Positions 53,408 through 62,550 of a stretch of DNA of 64,000 nt are shown here, piece after piece. The notes beneath the pieces were generated by a model, which ran no database searches, was not told where the DNA came from, and saw nothing but the letters and a program-made list of their open reading frames with translations. Within the stretch, counting starts at the first letter, position 1. Every line of letters begins with the position of its first letter. The position numbers and the translations under genes were made by a program. The DNA lies in contig CAYVMC010000004.1 of the NCBI GenBank assembly GCA_964452495.1, positions 1-64,000 on the forward strand, in the 5' to 3' direction. The DNA is from CALUTH01 sp964452495 (GTDB lineage: Bacteria; Cyanobacteriota; Vampirovibrionia; Gastranaerophilales; Gastranaerophilaceae).

Positions 53408-53722
53408 TGTTTTATAATACACTTTTTTGAAAAAACAACCCAAGAAATATTACAAAAACTTTACATCTTATCTAGAAACGTTTCAGCGATTAGTTTTAAG
53501 CATTAGAAAAACACTTTAAAACTATATATATTCTGCAAAAATTAAACTTAAATCGCTATATCCCTTTACAGAAGTAAATTATAACTTATATTTTTCAAAT
53601 TTTACACCTTAAATAATCAATTATATATCTTAAATACAATCAATTACGCGTAATAAATTTCATGAATTCTCTTTTCAGAAAAAAATATATATTTTAATTT
53701 TCAAAAAATACTTTATTTTTAC

Positions 53723-53751
53723 TTGAAAAGGTATATTTTTTCAATTAAAAT
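53723..53751 (+). promoter_or_regulatory. gmk promoter
   Basis: TTGAAA (53723-53728), a 17-base spacer and TAAAAT (53746-53751). The transcript start predicted near 53758 excludes the in-frame TTG at 53754 as a start. Confidence 0.6.
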
Positions 53752-53771
53752 CCTTGAAAAAGGTTAGAAGC

Positions 53772-54326
53772 ATGAAAAGATTATTTGTTATATCCGGTTC
53801 GTCAGGTGTGGGTAAGGGAACTGTCATAAAAGAATTTTTAAAACAAAATCCTGATTTTAAATTATCAGTATCCTGTACAACACGTTCTATGCGTCCGGAA
53901 GAAAAAGATGGAGAAAGTTATTACTTTATAAGTAAAAATGATTTCATAAAAGGAATTGAAAAAGGCGAATTTATTGAATGGGCAGAATTTGCTGGGAATT
54001 ATTACGGAACAAAGAAATCAAATATAGAAAAAACTCTTAAACAAGGAGAAAATCTGATACTTGAAATTGAAACCCGTGGTGCTATGCAGATAAAAGAACA
54101 AATCCCTGATTCAGTATTAATTTTTATTGCACCACCATCATTTGAAGAGCTGGAAAAACGTTTAAAAGGAAGAAAAACAGAAGATACTATCGTTATAAAA
54201 ACACGCCTTGCTCAGGCTGCACGTGAACAAAAGGAGTCCCAAAAATACGACCACATAATTGTTAACGATGAATTATCAAACGCAGTTAAAAATTTAGAAA
54301 AAATCATTTCACAATACGCAATATAA
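53772..54326 (+). CDS. gmk: Guanylate kinase
   Basis: Phosphorylates GMP to GDP. I use the ATG at 53772 (MKRLFVISGSSGVGKGT). The 184-residue protein has the P-loop GSSGVGKGT at about 9-17, SCTTRSMRPEEKDGESYYF (GMP binding), EFIEWAEFAGNYYGTKK and the lid region RLKGRKTED. Length and motif order are standard. Confidence 0.96.
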   Translation: MKRLFVISGSSGVGKGTVIKEFLKQNPDFKLSVSCTTRSMRPEEKDGESYYFISKNDFIKGIEKGEFIEWAEFAGNYYGTKKSNIEKTLKQGENLILEIETRGAMQIKEQIPDSVLIFIAPPSFEELEKRLKGRKTEDTIVIKTRLAQAAREQKESQKYDHIIVNDELSNAVKNLEKIISQYAI

Positions 54327-54385
54327 GATTGACAGAGGTCTGAAAATGTTTTATTTTAAAGAAAATAACAATAGGAATTGATAAC

Positions 54386-54679
54386 ATGTACAAACGTTGG
54401 TATGATAAGGATCCTGCTGTCAGTCTTGCAGTAAGCTTATTAAGAAGTGCAAGTATAGAAAATCAATATAAGTATGCAGAATTTATTGTAAATAGGGCAC
54501 AAGAAAAGGGAGTAACTTTAGAAAATAGTTCTTTATCCGGAACAGTTAATTATATACTGCGCCGTTGGTACGATAATGATAAAAAACTGGCAGAAGCATT
54601 TGATTACCTGCAGCAAGCGTCAGTGGAACACAGGAAAGAAATTGCTCTTGAGTTAATACACTTAATCCAGGATTCATAA
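54386..54679 (+). CDS. Hypothetical protein with two internal repeats
   Basis: A 97-residue helical protein with two similar halves: KRWYDKDPAVSLAVSLLRSA and RRWYDNDKKLAEAFDYLQQA, each followed by a helix with EIALELI-like text. No domain is recognised. It overlaps the antiporter start codon by one base and lies 60 bases behind gmk, so the three may form an operon. Confidence 0.7.
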   Translation: MYKRWYDKDPAVSLAVSLLRSASIENQYKYAEFIVNRAQEKGVTLENSSLSGTVNYILRRWYDNDKKLAEAFDYLQQASVEHRKEIALELIHLIQDS

Positions 54680-55983
54680 TGGAAGCAATATTTTTAAATC
54701 CTGTAATAATATCAATAATCCTGCTTTGTGTAATGTGTATATGTAAAGTCAATGTCTTATTGGCAATTATAGTATCTGCAATAGCAGCCGGACTTATAGC
54801 AGGAATGCCTGTTGAAAATATAATGAATACCTTTATTGGCGGCATGGGGGGCAATTCTGAAACTGCTCTTAGTTATATTCTGCTGGGAACTTTTGCCGCT
54901 GCAATGACCGACACCGGAGTAACCGGAATGCTCGGAACCTTAATTAAAAAATACATTAAAGATAACAGATACATACTTTTGCTTATAATAACAATCATAG
55001 CAGTATCATCGCAGAATATTATTCCTATACATATTGCATTTATTCCTATATTAATACCACCGCTTTTAGGTTTAATGAACCAGCTAAAAATCGACCGCCG
55101 TGCAGTTGCATGTGCCTTAGCTTTCGGATTGAAAGCACCTTATATAACAATTCCGGTAGGCTTCGGATTGATTTTTCAAAACTTAATAAAAACAAGTATG
55201 GTTGATAACGGTTTTAATGTAACATCAACACAGATCTGGCAGTCTAATATAATCTTAGGCGCTGGCATGTTATTAGGCTTACTTGTATCTTTATTTATAA
55301 GTTACAGAAAACAACGGGAATACAAACTTTCTGATACTGAAATCAAGCTCAAAACCAATGAAAGATTTGGGAGAAAACAAATTATAATTCTTACAGCGAT
55401 TATTGCTACATTTATTGTACAGTTAACATTCAAATCACTGCCGCTCGGAGCGATTGTTGGACTAGGAATTATATTTTCGCTTGGTGCTGTCAAACATCAT
55501 AAAATGGATAATATTCTTAATGAGGGTGTTTATTTAATGGGGTTTATAGCATTTGTAATGCTCGTAGCTTCGGGCTTTTCTGAGGTTCTTAAATCAACAG
55601 GAGGAATTGAAAGTTTCATAAATACTATATTACCTATGTTGCCTGGTAGTAAACTTGCAATGTCATGCCTGCTGCTATTAACAGGACTTTTTGTAACTAT
55701 GGGTATCGGAACAAGTTTTGGTACAATTCCTATACTTGCAGTTCTTTTTGTACCGGTTTTTACAAAATTGGAATTCACACCAGCAGAAGCAATCATAGTA
55801 CTTTCTGCGGCAGCGGCTCTTGGCGATGCAGGCTCTCCCGCATCAGATACGACACTGGGACCTACAGCAGGCTTAAATGCAGATGGACAGCATAATCATA
55901 TTTACGATACCTGTATACCAACATTTCTGCATTTTAATATTCCATTAATTATCTTTGCTCTTATAGGAGTCCTATTTTTTTAA
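54679..55983 (+). CDS. Na+/H+ antiporter family protein (NhaC/YuiF-like)
   Basis: A 434-residue inner-membrane protein with about eleven helices. Conserved text includes GGMGGNSETALSYILLGTFA, ALAFGLKAPYITIPVGFGLI, TMGIGTSFGTIPILAVLF and GDAGSPASDTTLGPTAGLNA near the end, typical of the COG2056-like antiporter or amino acid permease family. It may exchange Na+ for H+ or carry an amino acid; the family is not settled. Confidence 0.85.
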   Translation: MEAIFLNPVIISIILLCVMCICKVNVLLAIIVSAIAAGLIAGMPVENIMNTFIGGMGGNSETALSYILLGTFAAAMTDTGVTGMLGTLIKKYIKDNRYILLLIITIIAVSSQNIIPIHIAFIPILIPPLLGLMNQLKIDRRAVACALAFGLKAPYITIPVGFGLIFQNLIKTSMVDNGFNVTSTQIWQSNIILGAGMLLGLLVSLFISYRKQREYKLSDTEIKLKTNERFGRKQIIILTAIIATFIVQLTFKSLPLGAIVGLGIIFSLGAVKHHKMDNILNEGVYLMGFIAFVMLVASGFSEVLKSTGGIESFINTILPMLPGSKLAMSCLLLLTGLFVTMGIGTSFGTIPILAVLFVPVFTKLEFTPAEAIIVLSAAAALGDAGSPASDTTLGPTAGLNADGQHNHIYDTCIPTFLHFNIPLIIFALIGVLFF

Positions 55984-56100
55984 TTTATATACAAATCTCT
56001 ATAAAAAAATAGGACTATTGGCTCATGCACAAATGACCTAAATTTTGATATTTTAGAAAAGTAAGCGAAGTGAGGACGTAATAAATAAGAAGGAAGGAAG

Positions 56101-56325
56101 ATGAGAAAAACAAACAGAAACCTTACAAAACGGGAAATAGAAGTATTAAAATTATGTGCAAAAGGCAAAACTAATTTGCAAATTGGAGAAGAATTAAGTA
56201 TCAGCACACATACAGTAAAAGCTCATATAAGCAGCATACTTGACAAACTAAATGTACCCTGTAGGCTATTAGCCGTAACAGTAGGTATAGAACAGGGTTT
56301 AATAGAAAATCATATATCTACATGA
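56101..56325 (+). CDS. Stand-alone LuxR-type HTH protein
   Basis: A 74-residue protein that is little more than a GerE/LuxR DNA-binding domain: LTKREIEVLKLCAKGKTNLQ, then IGEELSISTHTVKAHISSIL and DKLNVPCRLLAV. It has no receiver or sensor domain. AAGGAAGG precedes the ATG. It is 53 bases upstream of the FliA-type sigma factor gene and may regulate it or be part of the same control circuit. Confidence 0.85.
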   Translation: MRKTNRNLTKREIEVLKLCAKGKTNLQIGEELSISTHTVKAHISSILDKLNVPCRLLAVTVGIEQGLIENHIST

Positions 56326-56378
56326 TTTTATAACAGATGCAATATTATAAAATGGAACTAAAGTACCGGGGCAGAGGG

Positions 56379-57203
56379 ATGGAAGAGGAATTCGACTTTA
56401 GTTCATACAACAAAATAAAGCGCGTATCCAATGAAGAGTTGGCAGAGTTGTGGAATGCTTATTTTCAGGATAAGACAAATAAAAAATTGAGAGATGCACT
56501 TATACTACAGTATATTTATCTTACGCGTTATGTTGCAAGTCGTGTCAAAGTAGCCCTTCCTCCTACTTTTTCGTTTGAAGATATTTCAAGCTATGGGGTT
56601 GAAGGTTTAATAGATGCAATAGAAAAATATAGTCCCAAATTTGGTGCCCGGTTTGAAACGTATGCTCTTATGAGAATTCGTGGGAATATCATTGATAAAA
56701 TCCGCTCTGAAGATTTTCTGCCTCGCAGTATTAGGCGAAAAATAAAGAATGTAAAAGATGCTCAGGAAGAATTAAAAAGGAAATTCGGCAGAAGTGCTAC
56801 AACAAGCGAACTCGCTGAATTTATGGGTTACGAAAAGGAAAAAATTGAACAGATACTCTGTGAAGACACAGTAGTTACTTCTATCTACGATAAGAAAGTA
56901 TCAAATGATGAGTCTATAGAAATCATTGATACTATACAGGACACCCATCAAAAAAATCCCTCCGAAGAAATTGAAGATAAAACAATAAAAGTACAATTAG
57001 AAGAAGCCCTCAAACGTTTACCCGAAAGAGAGAGAACCATATTGGTACTTTATTACCACGAGAACATGACATTAAAAGAAATTGGTGATGCTATAAACAT
57101 ATCTGAATCCCGAACCTCACAATTACATGCTCAGGCTATTATGAAATTGAAAAAATTATTAAGTGAAAGCAGAGTCGAGAGATTAAAAAAGAGTATAATA
57201 TAA
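56379..57203 (+). CDS. fliA: FliA/WhiG-family RNA polymerase sigma factor (sigma-28 type)
   Basis: A sigma-70 family factor of the flagellar class. I use the ATG at 56379 (MEEEFDFSSY) because GAGGG precedes it; in-frame ATGs at 56352 and 56337 are weaker. Region 2 has YIYLTRYVASRVKVALPPTF, FEDISSYGVEGLIDAIEKY and FETYALMRIRGNIIDKIRSE; region 3 has RRKIKNVKDAQEELKRKFGR; region 4 has LPERERTILVLYYHENMTLK and ISESRTSQLHAQAI. It probably drives the sigma-28-like promoter at 35341-35367. Confidence 0.88.
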   Translation: MEEEFDFSSYNKIKRVSNEELAELWNAYFQDKTNKKLRDALILQYIYLTRYVASRVKVALPPTFSFEDISSYGVEGLIDAIEKYSPKFGARFETYALMRIRGNIIDKIRSEDFLPRSIRRKIKNVKDAQEELKRKFGRSATTSELAEFMGYEKEKIEQILCEDTVVTSIYDKKVSNDESIEIIDTIQDTHQKNPSEEIEDKTIKVQLEEALKRLPERERTILVLYYHENMTLKEIGDAINISESRTSQLHAQAIMKLKKLLSESRVERLKKSII

Positions 57204-57265
57204 CAACTCACCAGTTTCACATTCCTAATTTCACTCTCCTCCGGCTTATTTAAAAAGCCAGATTT

Positions 57266-57275
57266 ATGCTAAAAT
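57266..57275 (+). promoter_or_regulatory. Extended -10 box upstream of glyS
   Basis: ATGCTAAAAT, the same as before nadK and the DUF1893 gene. It would give a 165-base leader before glyS, in which I see no known riboswitch. Confidence 0.4.
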
Positions 57276-57447
57276 ACTCATAGCAAACTATGCCTATTAC
57301 TCCTCAACTAGTTTAACCATCAGTTAAAAAGTAATATTTTCCTACCACGTAAAAGAAAGAATCCTTCATTTTCGCCTTGTTACAATACATATACTCTTCT
57401 TTACCATAAAGCATGTTTGTTTTACAATTTATACCGTGAGGTATGAC

Positions 57448-59454
57448 ATGAGTAAATATTTATTAGAAATAGGTGTAGAAGAACTTCCATACAAGTTTAT
57501 CCCTTCTGCTATTCAACAATTAAAAAACGGTTTTAGCAAATTTTTTGAAGAAAACCAAATAGGATATACTAATATAAATGTTATGGCAACCCCGAGACGA
57601 TTAGCAGTTATCGTATCCGGTTTATCTGAAAAGCAGCCTGATATTGAAAAAGTTATAAAAGGTCCAATTAAAAAAGTTGCATATACAGAAGATAACAAAC
57701 TCTCTCCTGCCGGACTAGGTTTCTTAAAGAAAAACAACCTTTCAGAAGCTGATATTTATATTGAAAATGATTATATTCACGCAAAAATAAAAACAGAAGG
57801 TAAAAAGACTATTGAACTCCTGCAAGAAAATGTTCCGAACATTGTTCTTAAGCTTCAAGGTCCTCATTTTATGCGCTGGGGCAATAATGAAGAAAAATTT
57901 TCTCGTCCGATAAGATGGATTGTATCAATCCTTGATAAAAAACAAGTACCGGTAACAATAATCGACACAACTTCATCAAATATCACCAGAGGACACCGTT
58001 TTTCCAAACAAAATATTATAATCAATCACCCCGATGAGTATGTAGAAAAACTTAAAGACGCCTGCGTTTACGTTAATCAGGAAGAAAGAAAAACAAAGAT
58101 TGAAACACTTATAAAACAAGAAGCAGATAAATTAAATGCAAAAGCACACTATAGTGATGATTTGCTTGAGGAAGTAACTTATATCTGTGAATATCCTATT
58201 GCTGTAGTATGTGAATTTGATAAAGATTTTCTTACAATACCGCAAGAAGTTGCAGTTACAGTAATGGAAGTCCACCAGAGATACTTTGCTCTTTACGATA
58301 GCAACAATAAATTGATTAACAAATTTGTCACCGTCACAAACTATGTAGGAAACGAGTTTGAAAATATCCGTGCCGGCAATCTCAGAGTAATAAAAGCAAG
58401 ACTTGACGATGCTGTATTTTTCTTCAAAGAAGATACTAAAAAGCCGCTTGAAAATTATCTGGAAAACATAAAAGGGATTACTTTCCAAAAAGGATTAGGT
58501 TCTATGTATGATAAAACCCTAAGACTAAAAGAGCTTTCCGGCAGTATTTGTAAAGAACTCAAAATCGACGAGAAACAGACAGAAACAGTAAAGCGCACCG
58601 CGCTTTTATGTAAAGCGGATTTAGCCACTAATCTTGTTTTTGAGTTTACAGAATTACAAGGTTTCATAGGAGCAGATTACGCAAGGGTAAGCGGAGAAGA
58701 TGTCAAAGTTGTTGAAGGAATTAAAGAACACTATTTTCCGCTAAATGCCGACTCTGAAACTGCATCGGGAATTGAAGGTCAAATTGTCGGGATAGCCGAT
58801 AAAATTGATACAATTTGTGCTGTATTTACAGGTGGTAAAAAACCGACCGGTTCTTCTGATCCGTTAGGCGTTCGCAGAGCAGCACTAGGGATTGTAAAAA
58901 CTATTCTTGAACATAACCTGAATATTGATCTGGAAGAATTGACAAAAATATCAACCGAACTTCTTCCTGTTAAAAAAGACGGCATTTGTGAAGAAGTTAC
59001 CGAATTTATAACCCAACGCCTTATTATTTATCTTTCTGATTTTTATCCCAAAAATCTTCTTGAAGCCTGTGCGGTTACTAACCCGTTAAAAAATCTTTGT
59101 GATTATAAAAAACGTGTTGATGCAGTAAAAGAAATTAAAGACCCGCAGCTTGCTGAAAACGCAAATCGTGTAATAAGAATATTAAAAGACAATAATGCTA
59201 AAAATGTTAATCCATCACTGTTTAATACGGAAGCGGAAAAGGATTTATACAATGCAATAAAAGATACTGATACAAACGACTATAATAACTACATTAAATA
59301 TCTGGTATCTTTAAATCCTTATATAACAAAGTTTTTCGATGACGTTCTTGTTATGGATAAAGATGAAACTGTTAAAAACAACAGAATTGCCCTACTTACA
59401 CAATTAAAAAATGACTATTTTAAACTTGCAGATTTTTCAAAACTACAAAGTTAA
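57448..59454 (+). CDS. glyS: Glycyl-tRNA synthetase beta subunit
   Basis: The large subunit of the bacterial alpha2-beta2 glycyl-tRNA synthetase. I use the ATG at 57448 (MSKYLLEIGVEELPYKF) with GAGGT upstream. The 668-residue length is normal. Conserved segments include VMATPRRLAVIVSGL, QGPHFMRWGNNEEKFSRPIR, GHRF, TVMEVHQRYFAL, GLGSMYDKTLRLKEL and DKIDTICAVFTGGKKPTGSSDP. The alpha subunit gene glyQ is not adjacent, as in cyanobacteria. Confidence 0.95.
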   Translation: MSKYLLEIGVEELPYKFIPSAIQQLKNGFSKFFEENQIGYTNINVMATPRRLAVIVSGLSEKQPDIEKVIKGPIKKVAYTEDNKLSPAGLGFLKKNNLSEADIYIENDYIHAKIKTEGKKTIELLQENVPNIVLKLQGPHFMRWGNNEEKFSRPIRWIVSILDKKQVPVTIIDTTSSNITRGHRFSKQNIIINHPDEYVEKLKDACVYVNQEERKTKIETLIKQEADKLNAKAHYSDDLLEEVTYICEYPIAVVCEFDKDFLTIPQEVAVTVMEVHQRYFALYDSNNKLINKFVTVTNYVGNEFENIRAGNLRVIKARLDDAVFFFKEDTKKPLENYLENIKGITFQKGLGSMYDKTLRLKELSGSICKELKIDEKQTETVKRTALLCKADLATNLVFEFTELQGFIGADYARVSGEDVKVVEGIKEHYFPLNADSETASGIEGQIVGIADKIDTICAVFTGGKKPTGSSDPLGVRRAALGIVKTILEHNLNIDLEELTKISTELLPVKKDGICEEVTEFITQRLIIYLSDFYPKNLLEACAVTNPLKNLCDYKKRVDAVKEIKDPQLAENANRVIRILKDNNAKNVNPSLFNTEAEKDLYNAIKDTDTNDYNNYIKYLVSLNPYITKFFDDVLVMDKDETVKNNRIALLTQLKNDYFKLADFSKLQS

Positions 59455-59565
59455 ATATATTTGTAATCTTTTGTATAAAAAGCTTGCAAAATAGCGAAAA
59501 AAGTACTACAATAGCGTAACGGGCAGTTGTAGTGTATAAAAGCCTGGGAATTAGGAGAAAAAACC

Positions 59566-59868
59566 ATGTACCAAGATGAAACGCTTATTTGCGAAGATTG
59601 TTCAAAAGAGTTTGTATTTACGGCAGGAGAACAGGAATTTTTTGCCGAGAAGGGGTTAACAAATAAGCCGAAACGCTGCCCTGATTGCAGAAAAGCAAAA
59701 CGTCAGAGAAACAGAAAAAAATTATATGATGTTGTCTGTGCAAGATGCGGAGTTCAAACCAAAGTTCCTTTCAAGCCCCGCGGGGATAAAGAAGTATTAT
59801 GCAGAGACTGTTTTAACACAGAAAATGCAAAACATGAAGAACAAACAGTTTCTCTGGAAAATGAATAA
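59566..59868 (+). CDS. Zinc-ribbon protein
   Basis: A 100-residue protein with three CxxC pairs plus a fourth: ICEDCSKEF, KRCPDCRK, CARCGV and CRDC. The basic patch RKAKRQRNRKK between the ribbons suggests nucleic acid binding. It belongs to a family of small zinc-ribbon proteins annotated without function. AGGAG precedes the ATG, and a strong terminator follows. Confidence 0.85.
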   Translation: MYQDETLICEDCSKEFVFTAGEQEFFAEKGLTNKPKRCPDCRKAKRQRNRKKLYDVVCARCGVQTKVPFKPRGDKEVLCRDCFNTENAKHEEQTVSLENE

Positions 59869-59899
59869 AAAAAGACCGGATTAATTTCCGGTCTTTTTT
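59868..59899. terminator. Bidirectional intrinsic terminator
   Basis: AAAAAAGACCGGA (59868-59880) pairs with TCCGGTCTTTTTT (59887-59899) around TTAATT. It serves both the zinc-ribbon gene and the convergent metallopeptidase gene. Confidence 0.92.
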
Positions 59900-59906
59900 T
59901 ATTAAA

Positions 59907-60821
59907 CTAAGCAAATTTCCTTTTAAACTCTTCACACCGTTGTATGACGCGTGAATATGCAAAATTCCGGATATCAAAATCGGTAGTTTGTCTGCTCGTA
60001 TTCATAACTGCTTTCATAACCTCTGTTTCTTTTGTATAAGCTTCAAGCTCTTGTTTCATATACCTTTGCAAAAATTTTAGCAGGACAGGCAGATTTAACC
60101 CATCTTCAGCAGCGTTTGAAAAATATTTTATAAGTACATTATCAACATATTTATCATAATTTCCAACAATGTTAGAAGTGAACTTTTGAAGCAGTTTATT
60201 TTCAGAACCTTTTTGCAAAACAGGCAGTCCCGTTTCATTTTTCATACCTTTTAATACAGGATAGAGTGAATAAAATTCTACATTAGCAGCAAACTCTCGG
60301 AGTTTCTCAATGGTACTCCTTAACGACGGGCTATCAGGGTAATCTTCAAACACTTTTGATATAAAACGTTCAACAGAAAAATGCTTTTCCTGATTTTGAC
60401 AGGCATGTGTAAACTCATGTACACATCCGCCAAGTAAACGTATTCTTTGCTCTGGCGTACTTATATTACGTTCTATATCTATATAAATAACCTCAGGCTC
60501 ACCTATCTTTATTGACGTATATGCTATATAACGTTTAGATAATTTTTCCGGCAGTTCATTCAAAGATTTTACGGATATATCAGGAAGAAATTTTTTGAAA
60601 ATCTCTTCTATTTTTGATAAATTAACTGATTCTGACATAACATACTTTTTTAAAAATCCTGCACAGGTATCGACTTTTTGTAAATGATTTGCTGTAAAAT
60701 TTACATTTTTTATAAATGTATCCCCGGTACTGGCTTGCGTATTAACACGGGGAGAAGATAAAAAATTATTATTTGCAAGAGTACTTTGAATTACAGGTAA
60801 ATTTATATTATTTATTCTCAT
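59907..60821 (-). CDS. HExxH metallopeptidase-like protein with polar leader
   Basis: I use the ATG at 60821 (MRINNINLPVIQS) because GAAGGA lies upstream; the frame extends further but without a site. It is about 304 residues long. VHEFTHACQ near residue 134-142 is an HExxH zinc motif. The rest is helical, with no assigned family. The first 45 residues are polar and contain NVNFTANHLQK, similar to leaders of other proteins in the window. Possibly an exported peptidase. Confidence 0.7.
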   Translation of the reverse strand: MRINNINLPVIQSTLANNNFLSSPRVNTQASTGDTFIKNVNFTANHLQKVDTCAGFLKKYVMSESVNLSKIEEIFKKFLPDISVKSLNELPEKLSKRYIAYTSIKIGEPEVIYIDIERNISTPEQRIRLLGGCVHEFTHACQNQEKHFSVERFISKVFEDYPDSPSLRSTIEKLREFAANVEFYSLYPVLKGMKNETGLPVLQKGSENKLLQKFTSNIVGNYDKYVDNVLIKYFSNAAEDGLNLPVLLKFLQRYMKQELEAYTKETEVMKAVMNTSRQTTDFDIRNFAYSRVIQRCEEFKRKFA

Positions 60822-61010
60822 ATTTAATCCTTCAAAATAATTTTTCCAATTTTTATTAAGCTTGAAAAGATTTTTTTTTGCCACAAAACTAAAGAATATT
60901 ACAAATTTTTTACAATGTTTCATTATGTAAAAATTAAAATGAGGAAATAGCATGTTTTTGTTATAATAAAACAGATGTTTGTACTAGCGGAATTATAAGG
61001 ATAATTATTG

Positions 61011-62507
61011 ATGAGAAAGTTTTTATTATTGATGTTTACTCTATTATTAAACCTGCAATCAGCATTTGCTTTTAATGTTGACCAGTTTATTGATCAGAAA
61101 GTCGCCCCGATAACAAACTTTATAGCCTCATTGGTATTTTATCCTGTTAAAATTTGCGGGTATGATGTCCCTTTAATTATTTTTTGGATACTATTTGCCG
61201 GAATATTTTTTACATTCTATTTCAGAGGTATATCAATTATCGGTTTAAAACACTCTATTGATGTATTAAGACAACCGGCAGAAAGCGGAGAAGGAAGCGG
61301 AGAAGTATCTTCTTACCACGCACTTGCAACAGCCCTCTCAGGAACAATCGGTATAGGGTGTATTGCTGGAGTTGCAATCTCTATATCAATAGGCGGTCCC
61401 GGTGCGGCTTTCTGGATTTTTGCAGGAGCATTGCTAGGTATGGCGATAAAATTTATTGAAGCCACTCTATCTGTAAAATACAGAAGGTTTAACCTTGACG
61501 GTTCTGTATCAGGCGGTCCGATGCATTATATTGCTCACGGATTAACCAGAAAAAAAATGAGAAAACTCGGACAGTTTTTGTCTGTTGTTTTTGCAATTCT
61601 CTGTATCGGCGGCGGTATAACAGGCGGTAACATGATTCAAATCAATCAGTCTGCACACCAAATTATATTTATTACCGGAGGAGAACACAGTTTCTTAAAT
61701 GGCTATACCTGGGTATTCGGTCTTATTGTTGCAATTCTTATAGGACTTGTTATTGTAGGCGGAATTAAGAGCATAGCAAAAGTTACTGCTATCCTTGTTC
61801 CTACCATGTGTATAATGTATATTGTTTCCGGTTTAATTGTAATATTCGCTCATATCACGAATATTCCAAGTGCAATTCTGCTTATTCTAAAAGAAGCATT
61901 TCACCCTACAGCCGTTGCCGGAGGGATATTCGGAACAATTATAATAGGTTTAAGACGCTCCGTACAATCTAACGAAGCGGGAACAGGAGCTGCTGCTATT
62001 GTTTATGCAACAGCAAAAACAAAAGAACCGGTATCGCAAGGTTTTGTAGCATTGATTGAAACATTCTTAACCGGTTTATTATGTTTGTTCACATCATTTG
62101 CTATCATTTTCTCAGGTGCTTGTACAACGGCAACTACTGAAATTTCCGGGATAGAACTTGCTTCTAATGCATTCCAATCCGTAATTCCATTCTTCCCGTA
62201 TATTTTATCAATGATTGCCATTATGTTTGCAATATCAACTCTTATATCCTGGGCATATTACGGTCAAAAAGCTTGGACTTTCTTATTAGGAGAAGGGAAA
62301 AAACGTGTTCTTACATTCAATATACTTTATTGCATCTTTATTGTAATTGGTTCTGCAATGAATGTACGTTCAGTTATTGATATTACAGATGCTATGATGA
62401 TGGCTATGACAATACCGAATATTATAGTACTTTTCATTCTGGCTCCAGAAATTAAGAACGATTTAAAAGCATACTGTAAACGTCACAACCTCTGGTACTA
62501 TAAATAA
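61011..62507 (+). CDS. Sodium:alanine/glycine symporter (AGCS family)
   Basis: Takes up alanine or glycine with Na+. It has a long N-terminal segment with a possible cleavable signal peptide (RKFLLLMFTLLLNLQSAFA), unusual for the family, then about eleven helices. Signatures are SSYHALATALSGTIGIGCIA, GGPGAAFWIFAGALLGMAIK and SVQSNEAGTGAAAIVYATAKT. The ATG at 61011 is preceded by AAGG ten bases before; an in-frame TTG at 61008 is possible. Confidence 0.9.
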   Translation: MRKFLLLMFTLLLNLQSAFAFNVDQFIDQKVAPITNFIASLVFYPVKICGYDVPLIIFWILFAGIFFTFYFRGISIIGLKHSIDVLRQPAESGEGSGEVSSYHALATALSGTIGIGCIAGVAISISIGGPGAAFWIFAGALLGMAIKFIEATLSVKYRRFNLDGSVSGGPMHYIAHGLTRKKMRKLGQFLSVVFAILCIGGGITGGNMIQINQSAHQIIFITGGEHSFLNGYTWVFGLIVAILIGLVIVGGIKSIAKVTAILVPTMCIMYIVSGLIVIFAHITNIPSAILLILKEAFHPTAVAGGIFGTIIIGLRRSVQSNEAGTGAAAIVYATAKTKEPVSQGFVALIETFLTGLLCLFTSFAIIFSGACTTATTEISGIELASNAFQSVIPFFPYILSMIAIMFAISTLISWAYYGQKAWTFLLGEGKKRVLTFNILYCIFIVIGSAMNVRSVIDITDAMMMAMTIPNIIVLFILAPEIKNDLKAYCKRHNLWYYK

Positions 62508-62550
62508 TCTTCTGCTTGTACTATAATAAAGTTAACTTGCAGGAGAAATC

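Larger units (their letters stand above)
53317..53771. other. AT-rich region between the virion operon and gmk
   Basis: Divergent control region of about 450 bases. It contains the 18-base palindrome at 53390-53407, the gmk promoter at 53723-53751 and otherwise very AT-rich sequence without a convincing gene. I found no clear direct repeat shared with the other phage border. Confidence 0.6.

Noticed and set aside
53754..53771. TTG start of gmk
   Set aside because: It lies before the predicted transcript start and the ATG at 53772 matches the family start.
35320..53771. Direct-repeat attachment sites at the phage block borders
   Set aside because: Only short AT-rich matches such as cttgaaggtat / cttgaaaaggtat were found, which are not convincing.
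58790..58802. GCCGATAA resembling a sigma-28 -10 box
   Set aside because: It lies inside glyS and has no gene start downstream.
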